Source: JAAYEA01 sp012689325 (GTDB taxonomy: Bacteria; Chloroflexota; Anaerolineae; JAAYEA01). Taken from it: a stretch of DNA of 47,564 nucleotides. Numbering within the stretch: the first letter of the stretch is position 1; every line of letters starts with the position of its first letter. A program made the position numbers and the translations under genes. Under the pieces are notes generated by a model. That model made no database searches. It was given only the letters and a program-made list of their open reading frames with translations, and was not told the DNA's origin. Of this stretch, positions 1 through 6,449 are shown piece by piece. Where the stretch lies: assembly GCA_036841525.1 (NCBI GenBank), contig DAITVZ010000035.1:1-47564 (forward strand), written 5' to 3'.

Positions 1-91
1 CGACTTGGTGGTTGATAAAGGTGTCGGCCTTGAGGATGCCGCTGCCCAGGTTGCGACCTTCACAAGCGATCTTGTCTTTCAGTGCCTGCAT
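1..91 (-). CDS. xpt: Xanthine phosphoribosyltransferase, N-terminal fragment (cut by window start)
   Basis: Only the first 30 codons are inside the window; the gene reads leftward off the edge. The reverse strand gives an ATG at 91-89, then a peptide beginning MQALKDKI and ending INHQV. This matches the conserved start of Xpt, where a (M)(E/Q)ALK(x)KI opening is followed about 18 residues later by the N-H-Q motif. Xpt converts xanthine and PRPP to XMP in cytoplasmic purine salvage. A purine-rich stretch AAGGAAGG lies about 8 bases before the ATG. The substrate-binding and PRPP loops are off the window, so activity cannot be judged. It is divergent from the DUF1801 gene. Confidence 0.8.
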   Translation of the reverse strand, partial: MQALKDKIACEGRNLGSGILKADTFINHQV

Positions 92-148
92 CTGCTGGCG
101 CCTTCCTTGATGGAGGTGCGTGTCCTGATGGACACGCTCATCTGCGCT

Positions 149-178
149 ATTATAGTCGGAATCGCGCGAAACGCACAA
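149..178 (-). promoter_or_regulatory. Probable promoter of xpt
   Basis: On the minus strand a perfect TATAAT lies at 154-149. A weak -35, TTGTGC, sits 18 bp upstream at 178-173. Transcription would start near 142, about 50 nt before the xpt ATG. That leader is too short for a purine riboswitch. Confidence 0.5.
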
Positions 179-200
179 TCTGCAGGCGGCAAACGGCCAT

Positions 201-229
201 TTGGCCCGCACCCCCGAGGGGCCTATACT
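201..229 (+). promoter_or_regulatory. Promoter of the DUF1801 gene
   Basis: TTGGCC at 201-206, a 17 bp spacer and TATACT at 224-229. The start site would be near 236, leaving a leader of about 55 nt. It is divergent from the xpt promoter, whose -35 lies only about 20 bp away. Confidence 0.6.
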
Positions 230-291
230 GGGGCGGGGCGGATTGCCTGCGCCATTCCGCGGCACGCCACCATACCAAGGAGGCTCAACCG

Positions 292-753
292 ATGCAATCC
301 CAAGCCAAGACCGTCGCCGAGTACCTGGCCGAGTTGCCCGCCGACCGTCGCGAGACGGTGGAGGCGGTGCGTCGCGTCATCCTGGCCCATCTGCCGCCGG
401 GCTATGAAGAGGCGATGAACTGGGGCATGATCGCCTACCAGGTGCCGCTGGAGTGGTATCCCCACACCTACAACGGCCAGCCGCTCATGTACGCCGCGCT
501 GGCCTCGCAGAAGGCCCACCTATCGCTCTACCTCACCAGCATCTATATGGACGACGAGGCCCGCGCCAAGTTCGAGGCGGCCTACCGGGCCACGGGCAAG
601 CGTTACGATGCGGGCAAGTCGTGCGTGCGCTTTAGAAAGCTGGACGACCTGCCGCTCGAGCTGGTTGGGGAGGCCATCGGCGCGCTGGGCGTGGACGAGT
701 TCGTGGCGCGGGTCGAGTCCGCGCAGGCGAGCCGCCAGGCCGGGCGTGGCTAG
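292..753 (+). CDS. DUF1801 (YdhG-like) domain protein
   Basis: A 153-residue soluble protein. It opens with the pattern seen in DUF1801/YdhG proteins: TVAEYL, then a helix with LPADRRETVEAVRR, then an E-(E/K)-x-x-x-(W/Y)-G-M motif (EEAMNWGM), followed by a beta-rich section ending in a Lys/Arg-rich RFRKLDDLP segment. The family adopts an SHS2/iron-chaperone-like (frataxin-related) fold and is thought to be cytoplasmic; its biochemical role is not settled. The start is the ATG at 292, chosen because AAGGAGG at 277-283 sits 8 bases before it; an open frame continues upstream but has no ribosome site. The 3' end overlaps the convergent nucleotidyltransferase gene by 4 bp. No operon partner. Confidence 0.8.
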   Translation: MQSQAKTVAEYLAELPADRRETVEAVRRVILAHLPPGYEEAMNWGMIAYQVPLEWYPHTYNGQPLMYAALASQKAHLSLYLTSIYMDDEARAKFEAAYRATGKRYDAGKSCVRFRKLDDLPLELVGEAIGALGVDEFVARVESAQASRQAGRG

Positions 754-1523
754 CGCGCCAGCCGCACCCGGGCCAGATACTCGCTCAGCTCGCCCAGCAC
801 CGTGGGGCGGTTGGGGAGGGGGCTATACTTGTAGGCGCGGCTCAGGCGGGATTGCAGGCCCTTGATGGCGCGCTGGTGCCAGGGCCAATCCCACGCCTCC
901 AGCAGGCTTCGCTCCTCTGTCTTGGCGGAGATGAGATCGGGGAGCGGCTCCACCGGGAACCGCTCGGCGAGGGTGCGGATGTTGCATTCGAGCTCGCCCG
1001 TCTCCAGCACGTGGATGCCGGTCATCAGCACGCGATAGATGTACAGGAGCGTCTTGATGTGCTTGGGGTCCTTGTCCCGCAGCTTGGCGATCTGGGCGCG
1101 AGAAAAGCCGTTGTAGTGGTGGTAGAGGCGGCGGGTGATGCAGCCGCGAGCCAGCTCGCGCAGGGGCGCCAGCGTCTCCTCGCCCATCAGCACCAGCGGC
1201 GAGAGGATCTCCTCCAGGATGGAGCCGTTGCCCTGGGCGAGCATGCCAACGTACTTTCCGATCTCGTGCAGCACGAGGTCCATGTCCAGCCCGTCCACCA
1301 GGCACAGGCGGGTGAGGGTGTCGCTGGGGCTCTCGGGGCCCGCGGCCTCGATCGAGGGCTGCACGAAGGCGCCGCGCAGGTCGAAATCGCTATCCGACGA
1401 GGGGAACCCATACACGTCCACGCCGATAACGGTGACAAAGAGCGGATCGATCTCCCAGTCGGCGATGATCCGGCGCAGCGGCTCGTAATAGTCAGTGATG
1501 TCACGGTGGATGGGCAGTTCCAT
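750..1523 (-). CDS. RlaP/COG3541-like nucleotidyltransferase with altered G-S motif
   Basis: A 257-residue protein related to the Pol-beta-type nucleotidyltransferases called RlaP (PF10127), which occur near RNA-repair genes in some bacteria. The active-site region near residues 34-51 has the layout G-V-D-V-Y-G-F, then S-D-S-D-F-D-L-R-G. The paired acidic residues (Asp46, Asp48) and the following R-G are kept. The usual G-S dipeptide that binds the triphosphate is G-V (Gly34-Val35), so catalysis may be weakened or altered. A helical C-terminal half with K-H-x-K-T-L-L-Y and R-x-L-M-T-G segments agrees with the family. The -10 box lies only 8 bp before the ATG, so the mRNA is probably leaderless. 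No RNA ligase or other repair gene is nearby. It overlaps its convergent neighbour by 4 bp. Confidence 0.75.
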   Translation of the reverse strand: MELPIHRDITDYYEPLRRIIADWEIDPLFVTVIGVDVYGFPSSDSDFDLRGAFVQPSIEAAGPESPSDTLTRLCLVDGLDMDLVLHEIGKYVGMLAQGNGSILEEILSPLVLMGEETLAPLRELARGCITRRLYHHYNGFSRAQIAKLRDKDPKHIKTLLYIYRVLMTGIHVLETGELECNIRTLAERFPVEPLPDLISAKTEERSLLEAWDWPWHQRAIKGLQSRLSRAYKYSPLPNRPTVLGELSEYLARVRLAR

Positions 1524-1531
1524 GGGCAGGG

Positions 1532-1560
1532 ATTATAGCATAAAAACCCGCAGCGGTCAC
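1532..1560 (-). promoter_or_regulatory. Promoter of the nucleotidyltransferase gene (leaderless transcript)
   Basis: On the minus strand TATAAT lies at 1537-1532, and GTGACC, a 4/6 -35, lies at 1560-1555 with a 17 bp spacer. Initiation 6-8 nt below the -10 falls at or next to the ATG at 1523. No Shine-Dalgarno sequence could fit. Confidence 0.5.
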
Positions 1561-1666
1561 ATTGGCCGGTCGCTCGCGCCGATCTCCGCAGGTCTGCGCC
1601 AGCCGGTGGGCGCGGGGCGCACCTCTGCAGCTAGGCCAGCACGTGGCCGATCTGCTCCTAGCAGGG

Positions 1667-2209
1667 TCAGCCCGCCGCTTCCCATTCCCCCCTGGTCAAC
1701 TCGAAGGAATAGCCGAGGAATTCGGCAGGCTTTCCGTCGCGCCCGGGGCCAAATGAGGTCACGCTCTCGCCCACGCGGCGGAAGCCTAGTCGTGCCAGCA
1801 GCCGGCAGGAGGACTGATTCGCCGCCGCGGTCCCGCTGACCACCTTCTCCGCCTGGAGCGTCCCAAAGGCGTGGGACAGAAGCGCCTGGCACGCCTCAGT
1901 GGCATAGCCCTGGCCGTGATAGTCGGAATTAAGGACGTAGCCGAGGTTTAGGGCGCGCTCGCCCTGCTCGGGGTTGAGCGCGACGAACCCGATCAGCCGG
2001 CCGGTGTCCTTCAGGCAGACCGCCAGGTAGCGCTCGCCGCTGGCGAACCACGCCGCAATCTTGCGAATCTCATCCGGCGAGGTCGGCCACGGCTGGTCAT
2101 AGGCGGCGAGCTCGGAAGCCTGGTATTGGCAGATTATCTCGTGCAGGGCCTCCCAGTCGCTGGCGCAAAAGTTCCTGAGCGTGAGCCTCTCCGTCTCGAG
2201 AATCGTCAT
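1667..2209 (-). CDS. GNAT N-acetyltransferase, RimJ/RimL type
   Basis: A 180-residue cytoplasmic acetyltransferase. It starts MTILETERLTLR, the usual opening of the Acetyltransf_3/RimJ-like group. It continues with a core beta-strand (IGFVALNPEQG), the acetyl-CoA-binding region (LNSDYHGQGYATEACQALL, with a variant Q/R-x-x-G-x-A pattern G-Q-G-Y-A), and the late motif N-x-x-S-x-x-(L/V)-(L)-x-x-(L)-G-F that packs the cofactor (NQSSCRLLARLGFRR). The substrate cannot be read from the sequence; ribosomal-protein N-termini, antibiotics and small amines are all known for relatives. The start was placed at 2209 because GGAGGGT lies about 6 bases upstream; the open frame runs 42 codons further without a ribosome site. 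It is a single-gene unit with its own promoter. Confidence 0.85.
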   Translation of the reverse strand: MTILETERLTLRNFCASDWEALHEIICQYQASELAAYDQPWPTSPDEIRKIAAWFASGERYLAVCLKDTGRLIGFVALNPEQGERALNLGYVLNSDYHGQGYATEACQALLSHAFGTLQAEKVVSGTAAANQSSCRLLARLGFRRVGESVTSFGPGRDGKPAEFLGYSFELTRGEWEAAG

Positions 2210-2319
2210 GGCACACCCTCCGATGCTTCTTTCGTGGGCAGATAGGGAGGCTCGCGCCCTCCGATCTCTGCGCGGCGTCCCCCGCCTTACGCCCAGGTGC
2301 GATGGAGTGAACGAACACC

Positions 2320-2348
2320 ATTCTACCCCGGACACCCTCAGCGGTCAA
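2320..2348 (-). promoter_or_regulatory. Promoter of the GNAT gene
   Basis: Minus strand: TTGACC at 2348-2343, a 17 bp spacer, TAGAAT at 2325-2320. The start would be near 2313, giving a leader of about 100 nt. Confidence 0.6.
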
Positions 2349-2421
2349 TGAGACCAAGACTCGCAAGATGCGCCAGAGGGACAGTTCTGAGACTTACTGG
2401 CCGCTCGCGCTCGGCCCCCAT

Positions 2422-2450
2422 TTGCTGTCTCGACCTGACTGGGATATGAT
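2422..2450 (+). promoter_or_regulatory. Possible promoter of the dehydrogenase-DUF2769-formyltransferase operon
   Basis: TTGCTG at 2422-2427, a 17 bp spacer and TATGAT at 2445-2450. The -10 is good and the -35 weak. If correct, the operon has a leader of about 210 nt, and the inverted-repeat element at 2488-2624 would lie inside it. Apart from this, the GNAT promoter and that repeat, the 457-base gap 2210-2666 shows nothing recognisable. Confidence 0.4.
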
Positions 2451-2487
2451 ACCCTCTGCGTCTCACAACTCGACCATGTATCATAGA

Positions 2488-2624
2488 CCACCGCAGAGAC
2501 GCAGAGAACGCAGAGATTGAGAGGCTGAGGAGACGAGAAGGGTAGGGCCTCGAGGAAATGTGGCGCCGACTGCTCTGCTCTCATGGTTCTGTTTTCTCTC
2601 TGCGGCTTCTGCGCCTCTGCGGCG
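2488..2624. repeat. Inverted-repeat element with GCAGAG-rich arms
   Basis: Two arms of about 29 bases, at 2488-2516 and 2596-2624, are imperfect reverse complements; about 24 positions match by eye. Each arm contains copies of GCAGAG or its complement CTCTGC. About 80 bp separate them. The arms translate into Gln-Arg-Arg-rich or Leu-Cys-rich nonsense peptides. Similar 'CCGCAGAGACGCAGAG' motifs are widespread as dispersed intergenic repeats in environmental bacterial genomes (general knowledge, not searched here). No transposase is present, so a non-autonomous or structural repeat is most likely. Confidence 0.6.
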
Positions 2625-2666
2625 GGGTCCGATTTCCCGCGCGGGAACGCGCATAAGGAGAGTGCG

Positions 2667-3692
2667 ATGAAGGCGTACATGCTGGTGGAAAAGGACAAGC
2701 TGGAGCTGGTGGACCTGCCGATGCGCAAGCCCGCCCGCAACGAGATGCTGCTCAAGGTGGAGGCCTGCTCCATCTGCGGCTCGGACCTGGAGGGCCTGCA
2801 CGGCATCCATCCCAAAGTGGTGATGCCGGTGGTGATGGGCCACGAGATGGCCAGCACCGTGGTGGAGGTGGGGGCCGACGTGAAGCAGTTCAAGCCGGGC
2901 GACCGGGTGGCCGGGACCGGGTCGGTCTCCTGCGGGCGCTGCGCCAACTGCCTGGCGGGCCGCCGCCACGAGTGCCTCAGCCCGCTCAGCCCGGGTTTCA
3001 CCGGCCAGGGCGCCTATGCCGAGTATTTCATCTGCACGCCGCACAGCGTGACCCTGATCCCTGAGGGGATCAGCTTTGACGAGGCGGCGGTGGCGCAGCC
3101 GGCGGGCATCGCCAACCACGCGGTGACCCAGCGGGCCAAGATCCTGGCGGGCGAGCTGGTACTGGTGCAGGGCTGCGGCCCCATCGGCCTCTCGGCCATG
3201 CGCCATGCCAAGCTGGCGGGCGCCAAGGTGGTCAGCACCGATATCGTGGACTATCGCTGCGATTATGCCGTGGAGCTGGGCGCGGACGTGGTGCTAAACG
3301 CGCACCGCGACGACGTGCGCCAGGCGATCATGGACCTCTCCGGCGGCAAGGGCGCGGACAAGGTGATCGAGTGCGTGGGCGGCGCGCAGGACGAGACCAT
3401 CCCGCAGGCGGTGCGCTGTGTCAAGAACGGCGGGCTGGTGACCGTGGTCGGCTCCTTCGCGGAGGACCGCGCCACCCTGCCCATCATCAACTTCAAGTTC
3501 AGCGAAAAGGCCATCATCGGCTCGCAGGGCATGGCCCCTGGCTATGCGGCCATTTTCGACCTGGTCCTCTCCGGCAAGATGGACCTGACGGCGCTGATCA
3601 GCCATACGATCTCGCTGGACGAACTGCCCCAGGGCCTGGCTATGATGGACACCAAGTCGGACAATGTGATGAAGGTCGTCGTGCGGCCCTAA
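2667..3692 (+). CDS. Zinc-dependent medium-chain alcohol/polyol dehydrogenase
   Basis: A 341-residue cytoplasmic MDR-family dehydrogenase of the threonine/sorbitol dehydrogenase type. The catalytic zinc site is intact: Cys37 (S-I-C-G-S-D), His58-Glu59 (G-H-E). The four-cysteine structural zinc loop is complete (Cys88, 91, 94, 102). The Rossmann fold carries G-C-G-P-I-G for NAD(P) binding near residue 170, followed by a beta strand ending in an acidic residue (S-T-D), which favours NAD over NADP. The substrate is unknown. The start follows AAGGAG at 2655-2660, 6 bases upstream; an earlier open frame is contributed by the repeat element and is not coding. It is first in an operon with a Cys-rich protein 22 bp downstream and a formyltransferase, a pairing that suggests one pathway making or using a formylated product. 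Confidence 0.88.
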   Translation: MKAYMLVEKDKLELVDLPMRKPARNEMLLKVEACSICGSDLEGLHGIHPKVVMPVVMGHEMASTVVEVGADVKQFKPGDRVAGTGSVSCGRCANCLAGRRHECLSPLSPGFTGQGAYAEYFICTPHSVTLIPEGISFDEAAVAQPAGIANHAVTQRAKILAGELVLVQGCGPIGLSAMRHAKLAGAKVVSTDIVDYRCDYAVELGADVVLNAHRDDVRQAIMDLSGGKGADKVIECVGGAQDETIPQAVRCVKNGGLVTVVGSFAEDRATLPIINFKFSEKAIIGSQGMAPGYAAIFDLVLSGKMDLTALISHTISLDELPQGLAMMDTKSDNVMKVVVRP

Positions 3693-3714
3693 CGTCAAGA
3701 AGGAGGATATCACC

Positions 3715-3924
3715 ATGAGTCTGCCGACGGAGAAGGATCTGGAGCGCTGCAATTGCAGCCGCTGCCCGAGCTTTATCGCGGGCGACACCAAGCTCTATTG
3801 CGTGCATGGCAAGAGCGCGAAAAAGCCGATCGAGAAGGGCTGCATCTGCCGCACCTGCCCGGTGCACGTGGAGAACGCGCTCAAGGGCCGCGCCTTTTGC
3901 CTGCGCGGTCAAGCCAAGGAATAA
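3715..3924 (+). CDS. Small cysteine-rich protein, DUF2769-like
   Basis: A 69-residue protein with nine cysteines in a fixed array: C-N-C-S-R-C-P-S near residue 12, Y-C-V-H-G near 30, G-C-I-C-R-T-C-P-V in the middle, and F-C-L-R-G near the end. This spacing resembles the DUF2769 family, known mostly from methanogenic archaea and anaerobic bacteria. The cysteine number suggests metal or Fe-S binding, but no function is established. AAGGAGG at 3700-3706 precedes the ATG by 8 bases. It sits between the dehydrogenase and the formyltransferase with gaps of 22 and 18 bp, so all three are co-transcribed. A role as an electron carrier or small metal-binding partner for the dehydrogenase is only an inference. 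Confidence 0.75.
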   Translation: MSLPTEKDLERCNCSRCPSFIAGDTKLYCVHGKSAKKPIEKGCICRTCPVHVENALKGRAFCLRGQAKE

Positions 3925-3942
3925 CCACAAAGGGGATCAATC

Positions 3943-4863
3943 ATGCGGATCGTTTACTTTACCTACTTTGGCCGGATCGGCTCCCGGGTGCTCGAGTGGA
4001 TGCTGGCTAACACCAATGACGAGTTCCTCGGCGTGGTCTCCCGGCCCGGCGAGCAGGGCACGGCCATCCTCGACGTGGCCTTCAAGCACTATCTGCCGCT
4101 CTATCAGCCGCAGGTGAACGTCAATGACCCCGTCTTTTTGGACCTGCTGCGCAAGCTGGACCCGGATATCTTTATCTCGATGTATTTCGGGCGGCTCTTT
4201 GGCCCCGAGATGCTGGCGATCCCCAAGGTGGGCTGCTTGAACATGCACCCCTCGCTGCTGCCCAAGTATCGGGGGCAGGGGCCTTCCACCTGGCCGATCG
4301 TCAACGGCGAGACCGAGACCGGCCAGACGGTCCATTGGCTGAACGAGGGGATCGACGCCGGCGACATCATTGCGCAGCGGGCCATCCCCATCGCCCCGGA
4401 CGACACCAGCCGCACGCTGGGAAAAAAGCTGGAGGACCTGGGGGTGGAGCTGTTCACCGAGACGTGGCCGCTGATCGCCTCCGGCAAGGCCCCGCGCATC
4501 GTCCAGGACGATTCGCAGGCGACCTATAGCGTGGCGCCACGGCGGGAGCATTCGCGCATCCGCTGGAGCATGACGGCGGTGCAGATCCACAACATGTGCC
4601 GCGCCTTTATCGACGGCGGCGGCGCCTGGGCGCGGGTGGGCGGCAAGCGCTTGTTCATCCACAAGGCGCAGCCCTATACGGGCAGCCTCCGGGTGGAGGG
4701 CGCCCGGCCGGGCCAGGTGCTGGCGATCCTGGGGCTGGGGGTTTTGGTGCAGGCCGCCGATGGGCCGGTGCTTTTGACCAGCACCAGCGTCGGCGAAGAC
4801 GGGCCCGACCTGATGACCCTGCTGGGCCAGACGCTTGGCAACCTGCCGATCGTGCTGGGGTAA
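3943..4863 (+). CDS. Formyltransferase family protein (methionyl-tRNA formyltransferase-like fold)
   Basis: A 306-residue protein with the 10-formyl-THF-dependent formyltransferase fold. The catalytic signature is complete: Asn100-Met-His102 within L-N-M-H-P-S-L-L-P-K-Y-R-G, and Asp138 in E-G-I-D-A-G-D-I. The C-terminal part, from about residue 205, resembles the Fmt_C OB-like domain (A-F-I-D-G-G-G-A-W-A-R, then G-K-R-L-F-I). Its length suits Fmt. The N-terminus (M-R-I-V-Y-F-T-Y-F-G-R-I-G-S-R-V-L) differs from housekeeping Fmt, and the operon lacks def, priA or sun, which usually accompany fmt. A sugar-nucleotide or amine formyltransferase, or a divergent Fmt paralogue, is therefore plausible. 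The ribosome site is AAGGGGA before the ATG. A strong terminator follows 24 bp after the stop. Confidence 0.8.
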   Translation: MRIVYFTYFGRIGSRVLEWMLANTNDEFLGVVSRPGEQGTAILDVAFKHYLPLYQPQVNVNDPVFLDLLRKLDPDIFISMYFGRLFGPEMLAIPKVGCLNMHPSLLPKYRGQGPSTWPIVNGETETGQTVHWLNEGIDAGDIIAQRAIPIAPDDTSRTLGKKLEDLGVELFTETWPLIASGKAPRIVQDDSQATYSVAPRREHSRIRWSMTAVQIHNMCRAFIDGGGAWARVGGKRLFIHKAQPYTGSLRVEGARPGQVLAILGLGVLVQAADGPVLLTSTSVGEDGPDLMTLLGQTLGNLPIVLG

Positions 4864-4886
4864 GCGACGAAATCCCCATATGTAGA

Positions 4887-4918
4887 AGCCCCTGCAGGAG
4901 CTTTCCTGCGGGGGCTTT
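4887..4918 (+). terminator. Intrinsic terminator of the formyltransferase operon
   Basis: A 13 bp stem (4887-4899 with 4904-4916, one G-T wobble) closes a 4-base loop GCTT. It begins 23 bp after the stop codon. The T-rich tail is short (TTCC). Confidence 0.75.
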
Positions 4919-4948
4919 CCATGCTTTTCGGCGGTAACCAGACCAAAC

Positions 4949-4970
4949 GCGATAGGCGATCAGCGATAGG
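4949..4970. repeat. Heptanucleotide repeat tract (GCGATAG type)
   Basis: Three 7-mers in a row: GCGATAG, GCGATCA, GCGATAG. The last is followed by a near-complementary CCTATC, so the tract can also fold. It lies between convergent genes. Related units occur at 15512-15660 and 40460-40475. Confidence 0.5.
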
Positions 4971-4979
4971 CCCTATCCG

Positions 4980-6302
4980 CTAGATCCCCGCGCCGCCTTC
5001 CATCTCTTCGCTGACGCGAATGGGCGTGACCAGCACCTTGTCCACGCGCAGCCCGTCCATGTCCATCACCTCGAAGCGCAGGTTGCCCCACTCAAAGCTA
5101 TCGCTACTGGCCGGGATGCGCCCCAAGAAGGTCATCACGAACCCGCCAAGGGTCTGGTAGTACTGCTCTCCCTCGTCTGGGAGCTCGCGCAGGTCAAAGA
5201 GGTCCTGAAACTCGTCCATGGGCAGGCCGCCATCCACCAGCCAGCTTCCGTCCTCCCGCGGAGTCACCTCGGCCTCCTCCAACTCGTCGGGCTCGGGGAG
5301 GTCGCCGACGATGGCCTCCAGCATGTCGTTCAGGGTCACCAGCCCCAGCACGCCGCCGTATTCATCCACCACCACGGCGATCTGCGAGCGCGTCTCGCGG
5401 AAGCGCTCGAGCATGTCAAAGGCGGGCATCCCTTCCGGCACATACAGCGCGGGGATCAGCATTTCTCGCAGGTTGATCGGCTGCCCTAGCAGGCTTTGGG
5501 CCAGCAGATCCTTGCTGCGCACCAGCCCCAGCAGGTTATCGAGGCTGCCCTCGGCCACGGGAAAGTGCGAGTGCCCGCCGGCGATGATCTTGGCGCGGAT
5601 GTCCTCCGGCGGGTCGTTGACGTCCAGCCAGATCACCTCGGGACGCGGGGTGATCAGCGCGCTCACGCTGCGGTCGCCCAGGCGAAAGACCCGTCCCACC
5701 ATCTCTTCCTCGATGGGCTCAAAGACTCCGACGCGCGCGCCGTGCTCCATGAGCCCCTTGACCTCGTCCTCGGTCACGGCGGGCTCGGTGCTGGGCTTGA
5801 CGCCCAAAATGCGGATGACCAGGTCGGTGGAGGCGCTGAGCAGCCGCACCACCGGCGCAAAGAGCTTGGACATGGCGCGCATGAATGGGGCGATGGCGGA
5901 GGCGATCTTTTCGGCATTGGCGAGCGCCAGCCGTTTGGGGGCCAACTCGCCCAGGACCAGGGTGAGAAAGGTGATCAACAGGACCACCACAGCCAGGCTG
6001 AGCCCGTTGCTGTAGGGCTGGAGGGCCGGAACCTGGGCCAGGAGCGGGGCGAGCCCTTCGGCGATGGCGGTGCCGCCGAAGGCGCCGGCCAAGATGCCCA
6101 CCAGGGTGATGCCGACCTGCACGGTGGAAAGGAACTGCCCTGGCTCGTTGACCAGGGCGAGCGCGGCCCGGGCCCCCCGGCTGCCGCTATCGGCGCGTTC
6201 CTCCAGGCGGGCCTTGCGCGCCGAGACGATGGCGAATTCGGCGAGGGCGAGGAAGCCATTCGCCAGAATGAGGACAAAAACGATGATAATGTCTGCTGCC
6301 AT
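4980..6302 (-). CDS. CorC/HlyC-type (CNNM/DUF21) membrane protein with CBS pair
   Basis: A 440-residue inner-membrane protein. The first 170 residues hold the DUF21/CNNM domain: a hydrophobic N-terminus (A-D-I-I-I-V-F-V-L-I-L-A-N-G-F), the family motif A-L-A-E-F-A-I-V-S-A-R-K, a T-V-Q-V-G-I-T-L segment, and L-G-E-L-A-P-K-R. Two CBS domains follow (about 195-325; M-x-P-R-P-E-V and V-V-V-D-E-Y-G-G-V-L-G-L-V are typical). A CorC_HlyC C-terminal domain (about 345-435) ends the protein. Relatives take part in magnesium or cobalt homeostasis and were misnamed haemolysins. It is transcribed alone from a promoter that overlaps the 3' end of the upstream MFS gene. Confidence 0.92.
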   Translation of the reverse strand: MAADIIIVFVLILANGFLALAEFAIVSARKARLEERADSGSRGARAALALVNEPGQFLSTVQVGITLVGILAGAFGGTAIAEGLAPLLAQVPALQPYSNGLSLAVVVLLITFLTLVLGELAPKRLALANAEKIASAIAPFMRAMSKLFAPVVRLLSASTDLVIRILGVKPSTEPAVTEDEVKGLMEHGARVGVFEPIEEEMVGRVFRLGDRSVSALITPRPEVIWLDVNDPPEDIRAKIIAGGHSHFPVAEGSLDNLLGLVRSKDLLAQSLLGQPINLREMLIPALYVPEGMPAFDMLERFRETRSQIAVVVDEYGGVLGLVTLNDMLEAIVGDLPEPDELEEAEVTPREDGSWLVDGGLPMDEFQDLFDLRELPDEGEQYYQTLGGFVMTFLGRIPASSDSFEWGNLRFEVMDMDGLRVDKVLVTPIRVSEEMEGGAGI

Positions 6303-6421
6303 ATGGCGCGTCTATCTTGTCCTTGCGCTGCTGAACCCTGCCGGGCCCCCGCCAGAGAGCGCTCGACGACGGATCCCGTGGGGAGCGGGGCGCAGACCGG
6401 TCAGGTTGCTCTGCTGCCTAG

Positions 6422-6449
6422 ATTGTACTGTAATGCGCCAATTGGTCAA
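6422..6449 (-). promoter_or_regulatory. Promoter of the CorC-like gene
   Basis: Minus strand: TTGACC at 6449-6444, a 16 bp spacer, TACAAT at 6427-6422. The -35 overlaps the stop codon of the MFS transporter gene. The leader would be about 110 nt. The gap 6303-6445 shows nothing else. Confidence 0.6.

Noticed and set aside
92..148. Purine riboswitch before xpt
   Set aside because: Only about 50 nt lie between the predicted start and the ATG, too short for the three-way junction, and the conserved loop sequences are absent.
1524..1666. Small gene in the gap before the GNAT gene
   Set aside because: Beyond the nucleotidyltransferase promoter, the gap has no frame with a ribosome site or recognisable structure.
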